21,133 nucleotides of DNA from Candidatus Margulisiibacteriota bacterium (lineage in GTDB: Bacteria > Margulisbacteria > WOR-1 > XYC2-FULL-46-14 > JAHJBW01), in assembly GCA_018813405.1 (NCBI GenBank), contig JAHJBW010000068.1, forward strand, positions 1-21,133, in the 5' to 3' direction. Both the position numbers and the translations under genes were made by a program. The notes under the pieces were generated by a model. The model worked only from the letters and a program-made list of their open reading frames with translations. It was not told where the DNA came from and ran no database searches. Of the stretch, positions 1 through 5,913 are shown one piece after another (the first letter of the stretch is position 1; each line of letters starts with the position of its first letter).

Positions 1-179
1 AACATGTCCAAAAACCCCAAAAGATTGCCCTGCGAGAAAAGCTCGGCAAGTTTCGCGGTATCCACGCCAGCCACAGAAATATGGACGCCCAGACGGAAAA
101 CAAGCAGCATGCCTATTGTAAAAAGCAGCTTCTTTCTAAGGTCCGGGATATTTATGAATCCGCTGACTATGTTCAACAC
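1..179 (-). CDS. secY: Preprotein translocase subunit SecY, N-terminal fragment
   Basis: SecY is the pore subunit of the SecYEG channel in the cytoplasmic membrane. Only the first 59 codons are present; the rest lies beyond the left edge. The visible protein has the SecY N-terminus: a short amphipathic lead with IPDLRKK, a first membrane segment (LLFTIGMLLVFRLG, about residues 18-31), the HISVAGVD periplasmic stretch, then LLGFLDM leading into the plug region. I place the start at a GTG (177-179) that overlaps the rplO stop by 7 nt, because no ATG is available and a GGGAGG lies upstream at 192-197. The 12-nt spacer is longer than usual, so the start is less sure than the identity. Its position after rplO is the standard end of the spc operon. 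Confidence 0.93.
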   Translation of the reverse strand, partial: MLNIVSGFINIPDLRKKLLFTIGMLLVFRLGVHISVAGVDTAKLAELFSQGNLLGFLDM

Positions 180-598
180 GTTACAGCTTTTCCTCCCGCT
201 TTTTCAATTGCCTCTTTGGCAGTTTTGCTGAATTTGTTGGCGGTCACCTTTAAAGCCCTGGTAAGCTTGCCAGCTCCCAAAACCTTTAGGGGATATTTGC
301 CTTTGATGACCCCTGCCTTTACCAGTATCTCGGCATCTACTTCCTTGTCAAACCTTTCCAGGCTGGAAAGATTGACGGTCTCGAATATCTTTTTAAAAAG
401 ATAGTTCTTGAACCCGCGCTTTTTGGGCAGGCGCCTGTAAAGCGGGGTCTGTCCGCCTTCAAAACGCGGTCCTTTGGTGCCCCCACTGCGGCTCTTCTGG
501 CCTTTATGCCCGCGGCCGCAGGTCTTGTCGCCGCGTCCTACCCTTTTCTTTTCTTTTTTTGACCCGTATTTGGGCCCAATATTATTAAGCTGTAACAC
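173..598 (-). CDS. rplO: 50S ribosomal protein L15 (uL15)
   Basis: L15 is a late-assembling large-subunit protein that threads a long basic N-terminal extension into 23S rRNA. The 141-residue product begins LQLNNIGPKYG and carries the family hallmark KRVGRGDKTCGRGHKGQKSRSGG, followed by GGQTPLYRRLPKRG-like sequence and the globular C-terminal part ending KAGGKAVTC. An ATG at 619 is in frame but would add seven residues not seen in the family. A GTG at 596-598 gives the normal L15 N-terminus and is preceded at 6 nt by a perfect AAGGAG (605-610), so I choose GTG. It overlaps the end of rpsE by 14 nt and the start of secY by 7 nt. Confidence 0.96.
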   Translation of the reverse strand: MLQLNNIGPKYGSKKEKKRVGRGDKTCGRGHKGQKSRSGGTKGPRFEGGQTPLYRRLPKKRGFKNYLFKKIFETVNLSSLERFDKEVDAEILVKAGVIKGKYPLKVLGAGKLTRALKVTANKFSKTAKEAIEKAGGKAVTC

Positions 599-1124
599 TG
601 GCCTCTCCTTGCTGAACAAATTTCACATTGATGTGTTCGACGTTCCTGACCTTTTTCTCGTATTCAAGGGTCTTCAGGTTTTCCAGGGCGTTCAGTGTGG
701 CTTTGGACGTGTTAATGGCGGCAGAAGAACCGATCGACTTTGCGACCACATCCTTTATGCCAGCCAGTTCAAGCACTACCCTGACCGCGCCGCCGGCTAT
801 AACTCCATGGCCGGATGGGGCTGGTTTTAGCAGAACCGATGACGCGCCAAGTTTGCCGATTATCTCATGCGGAATGGTACCGCCCACCCGTACAATGCTG
901 ACCATGCCCTTTTTGGCCTGGTCAACCGCTTTGCGAATGGCGGCAGACACTTCGCGGGCTTTGGCAATACCAATACCCACCTTGCCGTTCCTGTCGCCAA
1001 CCACGGCCAGCACTCGAAAAGCCATGCGCTTTCCGCCCGCCACGACCTTGGTGACCCTGGTGACCTGGACTACTTTTTCGTCGAATTCTTTAGCGTTCTC
1101 GGCGTGTCTAAAATCTCTTGCCAT
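585..1124 (-). CDS. rpsE: 30S ribosomal protein S5 (uS5)
   Basis: S5 sits at the mRNA entry side of the small subunit and contributes to decoding accuracy; its loop near helix 34 is the classic spectinomycin-resistance site. The 179-residue product starts MARDFRHAEN and shows the S5 core: VTRVTKVVAGGKRMAFRVLAVVGD, then NGKVGIGIAKAREV, and the C-terminal domain with PAPSGHGVIAGGAVRVVLELAGI. The open frame extends further upstream into rplR, but the ATG at 1122-1124 gives the normal N-terminus and has a GGAG about 7 nt upstream within the last rplR codons. One base separates it from the rplR stop. Confidence 0.97.
   Translation of the reverse strand: MARDFRHAENAKEFDEKVVQVTRVTKVVAGGKRMAFRVLAVVGDRNGKVGIGIAKAREVSAAIRKAVDQAKKGMVSIVRVGGTIPHEIIGKLGASSVLLKPAPSGHGVIAGGAVRVVLELAGIKDVVAKSIGSSAAINTSKATLNALENLKTLEYEKKVRNVEHINVKFVQQGEASVTA
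605..610 (-). promoter_or_regulatory. Ribosome binding site deciding the rplO GTG start
   Basis: AAGGAG stands 6 nt before the GTG at 596-598 and inside the 3' end of rpsE. It favours this GTG over the in-frame ATG at 617-619, which would leave the site inside the coding region and give a longer, atypical N-terminus. Confidence 0.85.
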
Positions 1125-1125
1125 A

Positions 1126-1446
1126 TTAAAACTCCAATCCTTCTTCTCGAGCTCCCTGCGCCAGCGCGGCCACTCTGCCGTGGTAAACAAATTTGCCCCG
1201 GTCAAAGAAGACCCGTTTTATTCCCCTGGCAATGGCTGCCTTGGCTATAGCCTTGCCCACAGATTTGGCCGACTCGACATTGCCGGTATTCTTCGCGCCT
1301 TTTTTCAAGCTTGAAGCGGCCGCCTTGGTCTGGCCGGTAGTATCGTCAATAAGCTGGGCATAAATATGGTTTAAACTGCGATAGACAGCAAGCCTGGGCC
1401 TTTCCGCAGTTCCAATTGTCTTTCTGGTGTTTTTTTTCCTTCTCAT
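1126..1446 (-). CDS. rplR: 50S ribosomal protein L18 (uL18)
   Basis: L18 binds 5S rRNA together with L5 and helps anchor it in the central protuberance. The product has 106 residues, with the family core GTAERPRLAVYRSLNHIYAQLIDD, GKAIAKAAIARGIKRVFFDRG and a HGRVAALAQGAREEGLEF C-terminus. It is shorter than the usual 115-122 residues because the basic N-terminal tail is reduced to MRRKKNTRKTI. The start ATG has an AGGAGGAG upstream, inside the last rplF codons, so the short N-terminus seems real and not a mis-chosen start. Two bases separate it from rplF. Confidence 0.96.
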   Translation of the reverse strand: MRRKKNTRKTIGTAERPRLAVYRSLNHIYAQLIDDTTGQTKAAASSLKKGAKNTGNVESAKSVGKAIAKAAIARGIKRVFFDRGKFVYHGRVAALAQGAREEGLEF

Positions 1447-1448
1447 CT

Positions 1449-2003
1449 TTACGCTGCTCCTCCTGCCGCCTTGGCCGCTTTGCCGGCCTTACGTCTCACA
1501 TATTGTCCGGCATAGCGGATGCCTTTGCCCTTGTAAGGCTCAACCGGCCGCAAAGCCTTGATGGTGGCGGCAAGCTGGCCAACATGTTCCTTGTTGATCC
1601 CCGAGACAAGTATCTTGTTGGTGCCTTCGACATTGATGTCAACCCCCACAGGCGGATCGATCTCGATGGGATGGGAAAAACCCAGCTGAAGGGCAAGTTT
1701 TTTACCGGCCTTTGAGGCGCGGTATCCTACCCCCACCAGCTCCAGGGTCTTTACATAGCCTTCGGAAACACCCACGATCATAGAGGCCAGCAGGGCCCGG
1801 TAAAGGCCGTGAAGCTCTTTTGACCTTTTGTTGTCGCCATTGCGGCTCACGGAAACTTCAGCCCCTTCAACCTTTATGGTGATGCCGTCATGGTAAACCA
1901 GGTCCTGTTTGCCTTTTGGTCCCGCCACATTGACCGTTTTGTCCTTTACGGAAACGGTTACCCCTTTTGGTATATCTATCTTTCTATTGCCCATTCTAGT
2001 CAT
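1449..2003 (-). CDS. rplF: 50S ribosomal protein L6 (uL6)
   Basis: L6 is a two-domain protein near the sarcin-ricin loop and the L7/L12 stalk base, needed for late large-subunit assembly. The 184-residue product begins MTRMGNRKIDIPKGV, close to the common MSRIGKKPIEIP form. It then shows both repeats: the first ends near LHGLYRALLASMIVGVSEG, and the second holds VGVGYRASKAGKKLALQLGFSHPI. The conserved LRPVEPYKGKGIRYAGQYVRRKAGKAA follows near the C-terminus, so the length matches the family. A TAGGAGAG lies upstream of the ATG, overlapping the rpsH stop. The last residues (KAAKAAGGAA) are an Ala/Gly-rich tail whose codons also carry the rplR ribosome binding site. Confidence 0.97.
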   Translation of the reverse strand: MTRMGNRKIDIPKGVTVSVKDKTVNVAGPKGKQDLVYHDGITIKVEGAEVSVSRNGDNKRSKELHGLYRALLASMIVGVSEGYVKTLELVGVGYRASKAGKKLALQLGFSHPIEIDPPVGVDINVEGTNKILVSGINKEHVGQLAATIKALRPVEPYKGKGIRYAGQYVRRKAGKAAKAAGGAA

Positions 2004-2014
2004 TTATTTCTCTC

Positions 2015-2419
2015 CTACCAAACGTACGCGATGACCTCGCCGCCCACTTTTTGCTGGCTGGCTTCTTCACCGCTTATTATTCCCCTGGAAGTCGACATAA
2101 TCACGGTGCCATAGCCGGACATGATGCGGGGTATCTCGTCAACGCCCGCGTAGACCCTGCAGCCCGGCTTGCTGATCCTTTTTATTTTTGAGATTATCCC
2201 TTTGCTCATATGGCCAAACTTGTCCTTTTTGTATCTCAGCTTCAGCCTGAGGACTTTTTTACTGCCGCGCGCGACCACTTCCTGCGCGCCTATGAACCCG
2301 TTCCGGGCCAATATGGCGGCGATGTTCTCTTTTTCCCTTGAATGTGGAACATCGACGGTTTCTTTTTTCCTTTCCATACCGGTCATTATCATAGCGAACA
2401 TATTTGCTATCGTGTCCAT
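2015..2419 (-). CDS. rpsH: 30S ribosomal protein S8 (uS8)
   Basis: S8 is a primary binder of the 16S central domain (helix 21); in E. coli it also represses the spc operon by binding mRNA near rplE. The 134-residue product has the normal two-domain layout: MDTIANMFAMIMTGM at the N-terminus, then KENIAAILARNGFI, and the C-terminal domain with STSRGIISGEEASQQKVGGEVIAYVW. The ATG at 2417-2419 is supported by alignment of the N-terminus to the family. The nearest purine-rich site, GGAGGAG at 2433-2439, is 13 nt away, which is long. Upstream is the largest intergenic gap of the window (54 nt), holding a hairpin described separately. No E. coli-like S8 mRNA site could be identified. Confidence 0.96.
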   Translation of the reverse strand: MDTIANMFAMIMTGMERKKETVDVPHSREKENIAAILARNGFIGAQEVVARGSKKVLRLKLRYKKDKFGHMSKGIISKIKRISKPGCRVYAGVDEIPRIMSGYGTVIMSTSRGIISGEEASQQKVGGEVIAYVW

Positions 2420-2426
2420 AATAAGT

Positions 2427-2471
2427 TTACTTCTCCTCCACCATGAACCATGCGCTTGCGCTTAGGTTCAT
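2427..2471 (-). other. Possible 14-codon mini-ORF in the rpsN-rpsH spacer
   Basis: Two bases after the rpsN stop an ATG opens a short frame, MNLSASAWFMVEEK, that ends with TAA 7 bases before the rpsH ATG. It would let a ribosome that ended rpsN restart at once, melt the hairpin, and end next to rpsH. No Shine-Dalgarno is visible for it other than through rpsN termination, and a frame this short arises by chance easily. I list it as a possibility, not as a gene. Confidence 0.2.
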
Positions 2472-2474
2472 GGT
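2440..2474 (-). repeat. Intergenic hairpin between rpsN and rpsH
   Basis: A perfect 10-bp inverted repeat, ACCATGAACC at 2440-2449 and GGTTCATGGT at 2465-2474, with a 15-nt loop that itself contains GCGCTTGCGC. It begins at the last base of the rpsN stop codon and ends directly against GGAGGAG (2433-2439), the putative rpsH Shine-Dalgarno. It has different arms from the rplV and rplJ elements. There is no U-run after it, so it is not an intrinsic terminator on this strand. It could stabilise the mRNA end, tune rpsH translation or be a small mobile palindrome; the sequence cannot decide. Confidence 0.8.
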
Positions 2475-2659
2475 TACCAGCTAGATTTAACAACCCCGGG
2501 CAACTCTCCTTTGTGCGCCAGGGACCTAAAACATATCCTGCAAAGCCTGAACTTGCGAATATACCCGCGCGGCCTGCCGCACAAGAAACATCTGTTCTTG
2601 TTGCGCACCGCAAATTTGCTTCCCCTCTTCCATCTTTCCCTTACAGATTTTTTTGCCAT
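2474..2659 (-). CDS. rpsN: 30S ribosomal protein S14, zinc-binding type (uS14)
   Basis: S14 binds the 3' domain of 16S rRNA in the head of the small subunit. The 61-residue product is the short zinc form: MAKKSVRERW, then two CxxC pairs in CFLCGRPRGYIRKFRLCRICFR, and a conserved C-terminus ending VVKSSW. The four cysteines would hold one zinc ion. The long Zn-independent form found in enterobacteria has lost them. An in-frame ATG at 2689 would add ten residues and overlap rplE. I prefer the ATG at 2657-2659 because it gives the family length and has AGGAG 8 nt upstream, sitting on the rplE stop codon. It lies between rplE and rpsH as in most bacteria. Confidence 0.97.
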   Translation of the reverse strand: MAKKSVRERWKRGSKFAVRNKNRCFLCGRPRGYIRKFRLCRICFRSLAHKGELPGVVKSSW

Positions 2660-2669
2660 CTTTTTGCTC

Positions 2670-3209
2670 CTACTTCCTGAACGGGACACCCAGCAATGTC
2701 AAAAGCTCACGGGCCTCATCGTCGCTTTTGGCGGTGGTTGCCACTGTTATGTTCATGCCCCTCTGCTGGTCAACTTTATCGTAGTCCACCTCGGGGAATA
2801 TCAACTGCTCTTTAAGGCCAAAAGAATAATTGCCTCTGCCATCGAACGATTTGGGATTGAGGCCTTTAAAGTCCCTTACTTTGGGAAGGCATATGTTTAT
2901 CAGTTTGTTCAAGAAAAGATACATGCGCTCTCCCCTTAGCGTTACCATGGCGCCAACCGGGTCCCCGCCCTTAAGCTTGAAGTTGGCAATGGATTTCTTG
3001 CCTTTCCTTATAGAGGCCCTTTGGCCGGATATTTGGGAAAGCTCTTCCGCGGAAACATCGACCGCCTTGGCGTTTGACGTTCCCTCGGAGATCCCCCTGG
3101 AGAGGACCACCTTTACCAGCTTTGGGGCTTCATTTATGTTGCTGTAGCTGAACTTCTTCATCATTTCCGGCAATATTTCTTTTTGGTATTTTTCTTTAAG
3201 TTGCGACAT
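2670..3209 (-). CDS. rplE: 50S ribosomal protein L5 (uL5)
   Basis: L5 binds 5S rRNA and forms the intersubunit bridge in the central protuberance that touches S13 and the P-site tRNA. The 179-residue length is exactly typical. Visible family segments are LKEKYQKEILPEMMKKFSY, NINEAPKLVKVVLSRGI, the GQRASIRKGKKSIANFKLK region with GDPVGAMVTLRG after it, and FDGRGNYSFGLKEQLIFPEV, followed by RGMNITVATTAKSDDEARELL and the terminal GVPFRK. A start ATG at 3207-3209 follows an AAGGTGA inside the end of rplX, two bases after that stop codon. Confidence 0.97.
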   Translation of the reverse strand: MSQLKEKYQKEILPEMMKKFSYSNINEAPKLVKVVLSRGISEGTSNAKAVDVSAEELSQISGQRASIRKGKKSIANFKLKGGDPVGAMVTLRGERMYLFLNKLINICLPKVRDFKGLNPKSFDGRGNYSFGLKEQLIFPEVDYDKVDQQRGMNITVATTAKSDDEARELLTLLGVPFRK

Positions 3210-3211
3210 TT

Positions 3212-3532
3212 CTATTTCACCTTATCAATGATCTCTTGACATTTTTTGCAATATCTAAGATTTTTGTCTTCGACCGTTTTTCGACCCACACGGGTTGGCT
3301 GGGAGCATTTCGGGCAGACCACCATAAGGTTGGAAATGTTTATGGGGGCCGGCTTTTCAACAATGCCGCCCTGGAATTTTTGGGTAGGACGCATATGCCT
3401 TTTCACTGTATTTACGCCTTCAAGCAGGACTTTTCCCGCCTCAAGGTCAACGCTTACGACCTTGGCCTTTTTCCCTTTACTGCGGCCGCTGGTCACCAAT
3501 ACCTGATCGTCTTTTTTTATTTTAGCTTTCAT
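3212..3532 (-). CDS. rplX: 50S ribosomal protein L24 with four-Cys motif (uL24)
   Basis: L24 is an assembly-initiating protein that binds the 5' domain of 23S rRNA near the peptide exit tunnel. The 106-residue product has a KOW domain at residues about 3-35 (IKKDDQVLVTSGRSKGKKAKV). After it comes VNTVKRHMRPTQKFQGGIVEKPAPI, and the C-terminal part carries CPKC and CKKC pairs (with PTRVGRK between them) that probably bind zinc. Some bacterial L24 proteins have lost these cysteines. One base separates its ATG from the rplN stop, and a GAGGT lies upstream in the last rplN codons. Confidence 0.97.
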   Translation of the reverse strand: MKAKIKKDDQVLVTSGRSKGKKAKVVSVDLEAGKVLLEGVNTVKRHMRPTQKFQGGIVEKPAPINISNLMVVCPKCSQPTRVGRKTVEDKNLRYCKKCQEIIDKVK

Positions 3533-3533
3533 C

Positions 3534-3902
3534 TTACAAAACCTCTGGCGCCAATGAAATGATCTTCATGTACGCCTTTTCCCTTAATTCTCTGGCAATG
3601 GGCCCGAATATCCTGGTCCCTACCGGAGTGCCGTCGTCTTTTATGACCACGCAGGCGTTCTCGTCAAATCGAATGTACGAGCCATCGCTGCGGCGGCGCT
3701 TTTTGACCTGCCTTACTATGACAGCTTTCACGATCTGGGCGTCTTTTACCAGCATGTTAGGGATGGCGGCTTTTACTACAGCCACCACCGTATCGCCTAT
3801 TTCGGCAAATTTGCGGTTTGAAGAGCCCAGCACTCGAATGACCATTACTTCTTTGGCCCCGCAATTGTCGGCAACCACAAGCATACTATGCAGTTGGATC
3901 AT
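3534..3902 (-). CDS. rplN: 50S ribosomal protein L14 (uL14)
   Basis: L14 lies at the subunit interface next to L19 and forms an intersubunit bridge; it is also the docking site of the silencing factor RsfS. The 122-residue product has the exact family length: MIQLHSMLVVADNCGAKEV, then the five-stranded barrel with IGDTVVAVVKAAIPN, KKRRRSDGSYIRFDENACVV and the C-terminal GTRIFGPIARELREKAYMKI. The open frame runs 12 codons further up into rpsQ, but the ATG at 3900-3902 gives the canonical start and has GGGGAG (3908-3913) 5 nt upstream. This start lies 17 nt inside the 3' end of rpsQ. Confidence 0.97.
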   Translation of the reverse strand: MIQLHSMLVVADNCGAKEVMVIRVLGSSNRKFAEIGDTVVAVVKAAIPNMLVKDAQIVKAVIVRQVKKRRRSDGSYIRFDENACVVIKDDGTPVGTRIFGPIARELREKAYMKIISLAPEVL

Positions 3903-4230
3903 CTTTGCTCCCCTCTTCTTCTCCCTTGACTTCCTCAAGGGCCTTTTGCTTCCTGGCCGGAAGCTCTCGCAAGGTCAAAAGACCGTGTCCCACTATCTTT
4001 ACCAGCCGCCATCTTTTGTCCTTGGAAATGGGCCTGCTTTCTGCAATCAAGACAGTGTCCCCGATCTTGGCTTCGTTCTTCTCGTCGTGCGCCTTGAACC
4101 TGTTGGTGGATTTTACCACCTTATTAAAGACCGGGTGTCTATGGTTCCTTTTCACTTCAACAACAATGGTCTTGTTCATGCGGTCAGAAACCACTACTCC
4201 TGTCTTCTCTTTTCTTCTGCCTCTATCCAT
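3886..4230 (-). CDS. rpsQ: 30S ribosomal protein S17 (uS17) with extended acidic tail
   Basis: S17 is a primary 16S binder in the body of the small subunit. The OB-fold core is clear: RKEKTGVVVSDRMNKTIVVEV, then HPVFNKVVKSTNRFKAHDE, KIGDTVLIAESRPISKDKRW and a final strand. At 114 residues it is longer than the usual 80-90. The extra part is a charged tail ending EEVKGEEEGSKDDPTA, whose codons also contain the rplN Shine-Dalgarno and run 17 nt past the rplN start. The tail may therefore exist mainly because of the overlapping signals. The ATG at 4228-4230 overlaps the rpmC stop by 8 nt and has AAAGGAG about 7 nt upstream. Confidence 0.96.
   Translation of the reverse strand: MDRGRRKEKTGVVVSDRMNKTIVVEVKRNHRHPVFNKVVKSTNRFKAHDEKNEAKIGDTVLIAESRPISKDKRWRLVKIVGHGLLTLRELPARKQKALEEVKGEEEGSKDDPTA
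3908..3913 (-). promoter_or_regulatory. Ribosome binding site deciding the rplN start
   Basis: GGGGAG 5 nt before the ATG at 3900-3902, inside the rpsQ tail codons. It supports the canonical MIQLHSML start and rules against extending rplN upstream to 3938. Confidence 0.8.
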
Positions 4231-4414
4231 TCTCTTGCTCCTTTAACACAGTAAGTACCCTGGCGATAGCTTTTTTTACCGTCTTTAATTCGGCGGTATT
4301 TTTAAGCTCGCTCTTGTTCTTTTTAAAGCGAAGCTCGCGCAAATGCTGGGCCAGGCTTTGATGCTTCTTTTCTAGTTCGTCCTTCTTCATTTTCCTTAGT
4401 TCTACAGCTTCCAT
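4223..4414 (-). CDS. rpmC: 50S ribosomal protein L29 (uL29)
   Basis: L29 is a small helical hairpin protein near the tunnel exit, next to L23, where the signal recognition particle and trigger factor dock. The 63-residue product is of normal size and consists of two predicted helices: ELRKMKKDELEKKHQSLAQH, then the LRELRFKKNKSELKNTAELK turn, then TVKKAIARVLTVLKEQENG. Its ATG shares one base with the rplP stop (TAATG), so it is likely translated by ribosomes that have just finished L16. Its own stop lies inside the rpsQ start region. Confidence 0.95.
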   Translation of the reverse strand: MEAVELRKMKKDELEKKHQSLAQHLRELRFKKNKSELKNTAELKTVKKAIARVLTVLKEQENG

Positions 4415-4821
4415 TATTTGCTCACCATCCTGGTTGATAAAGGAAGCTTGTGCGCCGCCAGCCTGAAAGCTTCCGCCGCGTCCGTTTTAGAAACACCGGC
4501 AATTTCAAATATAATATGACCCCTGCGCACAGCCGCGCGGAACCCTACCGGCGCGCCCTTGCCGCCGCCCATCCTGGTCTCTGCGGCCCTGGCGGTATAA
4601 GGTCGGTCGGCCAGTACCCTGACCCAGACCTTGCCGCCCCTTTTCAGGTGGTGGGTAAGCGCTTTCCTGGCGGATTCGATCTGGTTGGTCTTTAAAAAAC
4701 CTGTTTCGGTGACCTGCAGGCCGAAATCGCCAAAAGACACGTCCACTCCGGCAGAGGCCCTGCCCCTGACCCTGCGCCTTTGATATTTCCTGAATTTAGT
4801 TCTGCTTGGTTCGAGTGCCAA
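4414..4821 (-). CDS. rplP: 50S ribosomal protein L16 (uL16)
   Basis: L16 contacts the acceptor arm of A-site tRNA and is needed for peptidyl transferase activity. The 135-residue product shows RTKFRKYQRRRVRGRA, VSFGDFGLQVTETGFLK, the conserved RGGKVWVRVLADRPYT and ETRMGGGKGAPVGFRAAVRRG segments, and AFRLAAHKLPLSTRMVSK at the end. The start appears to be TTG (4819-4821): no ATG is near, and a perfect AAGGAGG (4830-4836) stands 8 nt upstream, overlapping the rpsC stop. The N-terminal MALEPSRTK replaces the more usual MLMPKRTK. It follows rpsC after 13 nt. Confidence 0.96.
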   Translation of the reverse strand: MALEPSRTKFRKYQRRRVRGRASAGVDVSFGDFGLQVTETGFLKTNQIESARKALTHHLKRGGKVWVRVLADRPYTARAAETRMGGGKGAPVGFRAAVRRGHIIFEIAGVSKTDAAEAFRLAAHKLPLSTRMVSK

Positions 4822-4829
4822 ATCAAAAT

Positions 4830-4836
4830 CCTCCTT
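4830..4836 (-). promoter_or_regulatory. Ribosome binding site deciding the rplP TTG start
   Basis: A perfect AAGGAGG overlaps the rpsC stop codon and stands 8 nt before the TTG at 4819-4821. With no ATG nearby, it is the main support for a TTG start in rplP. Confidence 0.85.
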
Positions 4837-5503
4837 AGGTCATCACGACTTCTTTGGTGGGAGCTTCCTGCTTCCCTTCTATAACGTCGCCCAGATATAT
4901 CCAGGTCTTTACGCCGATCTTGCCGTATATGGTCATGGCCTCGGCAAAACCGTAGTCGATCCTGGCCCTTAACGTATGCAGGGGGACACGGCCCGCGCGG
5001 ATCCACTCTTTGCGGGCGATCTCGGAACCACCCAATCTGCCGCCCACCTTGATCTTTACGCCCTTGGCCTTGGCCCTGAGCACTTTAGTAATGGCCTGTT
5101 TCATGGCGCGCCTGAAGGCCACGCGGCGTTCAAGCTGGGAAGCGATATTTTCCGCTACCAGCTGGGCATTGGCTTCCACGTTCTTTTCTTCGTGCACGTT
5201 CAGCTGTACTTGTTTTCCTATCTTTTTTATTAGCGCCTGGCGTATGACCGCAATGTCTTTACCGCCCTTTCCGATTATAAGGCCCGGCCTGGCGGAATAG
5301 AGATTGACCTCTACCTGGTTGGCGCGGCGAGCAATCTTGATCTTAGATATTCCCGCCTTGTAAAGATTTGTCTTCAAATATTTCCTTATTTGCAGATCTT
5401 CTTCCAGGAATTTTCCGTAATCGTTCTTGCTGGCTATCCAAACCGTATCGTGGTCTTCAATAACCCCTAGCCTGAAACCGTGTGGATGTACTTTCTGACC
5501 CAC
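4835..5503 (-). CDS. rpsC: 30S ribosomal protein S3 (uS3)
   Basis: S3 lies at the mRNA entry channel of the small-subunit head and takes part in the mRNA helicase activity of the ribosome. The 222-residue product starts GQKVHPHGFRLG, has the type II KH domain with its GLIIGKGGKDI loop at about residues 74-84, and a C-terminal domain with RRAMKQAITKVLRAKAKGVK, GRLGGSEIARKEW and GRVPLHTLRARIDYG. Length is normal. The start is GTG (5501-5503), sharing one base with the rplV stop (TAGTG), with a perfect AAGGAGG at 5511-5517, 7 nt away. A translated palindrome of the rplV tail directly abuts this site. Confidence 0.97.
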   Translation of the reverse strand: MGQKVHPHGFRLGVIEDHDTVWIASKNDYGKFLEEDLQIRKYLKTNLYKAGISKIKIARRANQVEVNLYSARPGLIIGKGGKDIAVIRQALIKKIGKQVQLNVHEEKNVEANAQLVAENIASQLERRVAFRRAMKQAITKVLRAKAKGVKIKVGGRLGGSEIARKEWIRAGRVPLHTLRARIDYGFAEAMTIYGKIGVKTWIYLGDVIEGKQEAPTKEVVMT

Positions 5504-5913
5504 TATATTTCCTCCTTGCCCTGAGCCTGTTTACCCTGAGTTTTATCGAAGGGTCGAAGGGCTTGTTCCTTTACTTCCGCTTTTGGACCAACATACACAG
5601 TGACGTGCGAGGTCCTCTTTTTAATAGGGAATGCCCTACCCTTTGCCCGGGCCTGCCAGCGTTTTAGCATGGCCGCGGAATCAGCGAATATCTCGGTGAC
5701 GAAAAGCTCGTTTTCCGAAAGTTTGTAATTGTTCTTGGCATTGGCCACGGCCGAAAGAAGGACCTTCTCAACTATCCTGGCGGCCTTGTGCGGCATTACC
5801 TTGAGCAGTCTTACCGCGTCGCCGGCGGCTTTGCCGCGTATCAGGTCCATGATAATGCGGACCTTGCGCGCCGATATCCTTACCCATTTTGCTTGTGCTT
5901 TAACCTTAGTCAT
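5503..5913 (-). CDS. rplV: 50S ribosomal protein L22 (uL22) with repeat-derived C-terminal tail
   Basis: L22 binds all domains of 23S rRNA, and its beta-hairpin lines the exit tunnel constriction where macrolides act. The core is normal: AKWVRISARKVRIIMDLIRG, AVANAKNNYKLSENELFV, and the hairpin KGRAFPIKKRTSHVTVYVG. The usual protein ends near residue 112; this one has 136. Residues 118-132 (ALRPFDKTQGKQAQG) are encoded exactly by a 45-nt nested palindrome at 5518-5562, followed by KEEI, whose codons hold the rpsC Shine-Dalgarno. The element is a multiple of three and keeps the frame. Its start ATG shares one base with the rpsS stop. Confidence 0.97.
   Translation of the reverse strand: MTKVKAQAKWVRISARKVRIIMDLIRGKAAGDAVRLLKVMPHKAARIVEKVLLSAVANAKNNYKLSENELFVTEIFADSAAMLKRWQARAKGRAFPIKKRTSHVTVYVGPKAEVKEQALRPFDKTQGKQAQGKEEI
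5511..5517 (-). promoter_or_regulatory. Ribosome binding site deciding the rpsC GTG start
   Basis: A perfect AAGGAGG 7 nt before the GTG at 5501-5503. It lies in the last codons of rplV and directly abuts the translated palindrome, so the element was placed without harming the site. Confidence 0.88.
5518..5562 (-). repeat. Nested 45-nt palindrome translated in the L22 tail
   Basis: Read on the minus strand, the element has two left arms in a row (GCCCTTCGA, then CCCTTCGA), a short TAAAA loop, and two right arms (CTCAGGG and, after TAAACAGG, CTCAGGGC). The outer pair closes as GCCCT/AGGGC and the inner as ACCCT/AGGGT. It is exactly 15 codons, in frame, coding for L22 residues 118-132. It ends directly against the rpsC Shine-Dalgarno (5511-5517). 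Elements with CCCTTCGA and CTCAGGG arms, giving PFDK-type tails, are familiar from memory in many bacterial genomes; their function is unknown to me. Confidence 0.85.

Noticed and set aside
585..1205. Longer rpsE starting inside rplR at 1205
   Set aside because: The extra 27 residues have no S5 similarity; the ATG at 1124 has its own GGAG and gives the normal length.
2420..2422. An ATT start for rpsH one codon upstream, which would shorten the Shine-Dalgarno spacing
   Set aside because: ATT starts are very rare, and the ATG gives the family N-terminus.
2474..2689. Longer rpsN starting at an ATG at 2689
   Set aside because: The added ten residues are not part of the S14 family, and the ATG at 2659 has a well-placed AGGAG.
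3534..3938. Longer rplN starting inside rpsQ at 3938
   Set aside because: L14 is conserved in length and starts MIQLHSML; the ATG at 3902 has GGGGAG 5 nt upstream.
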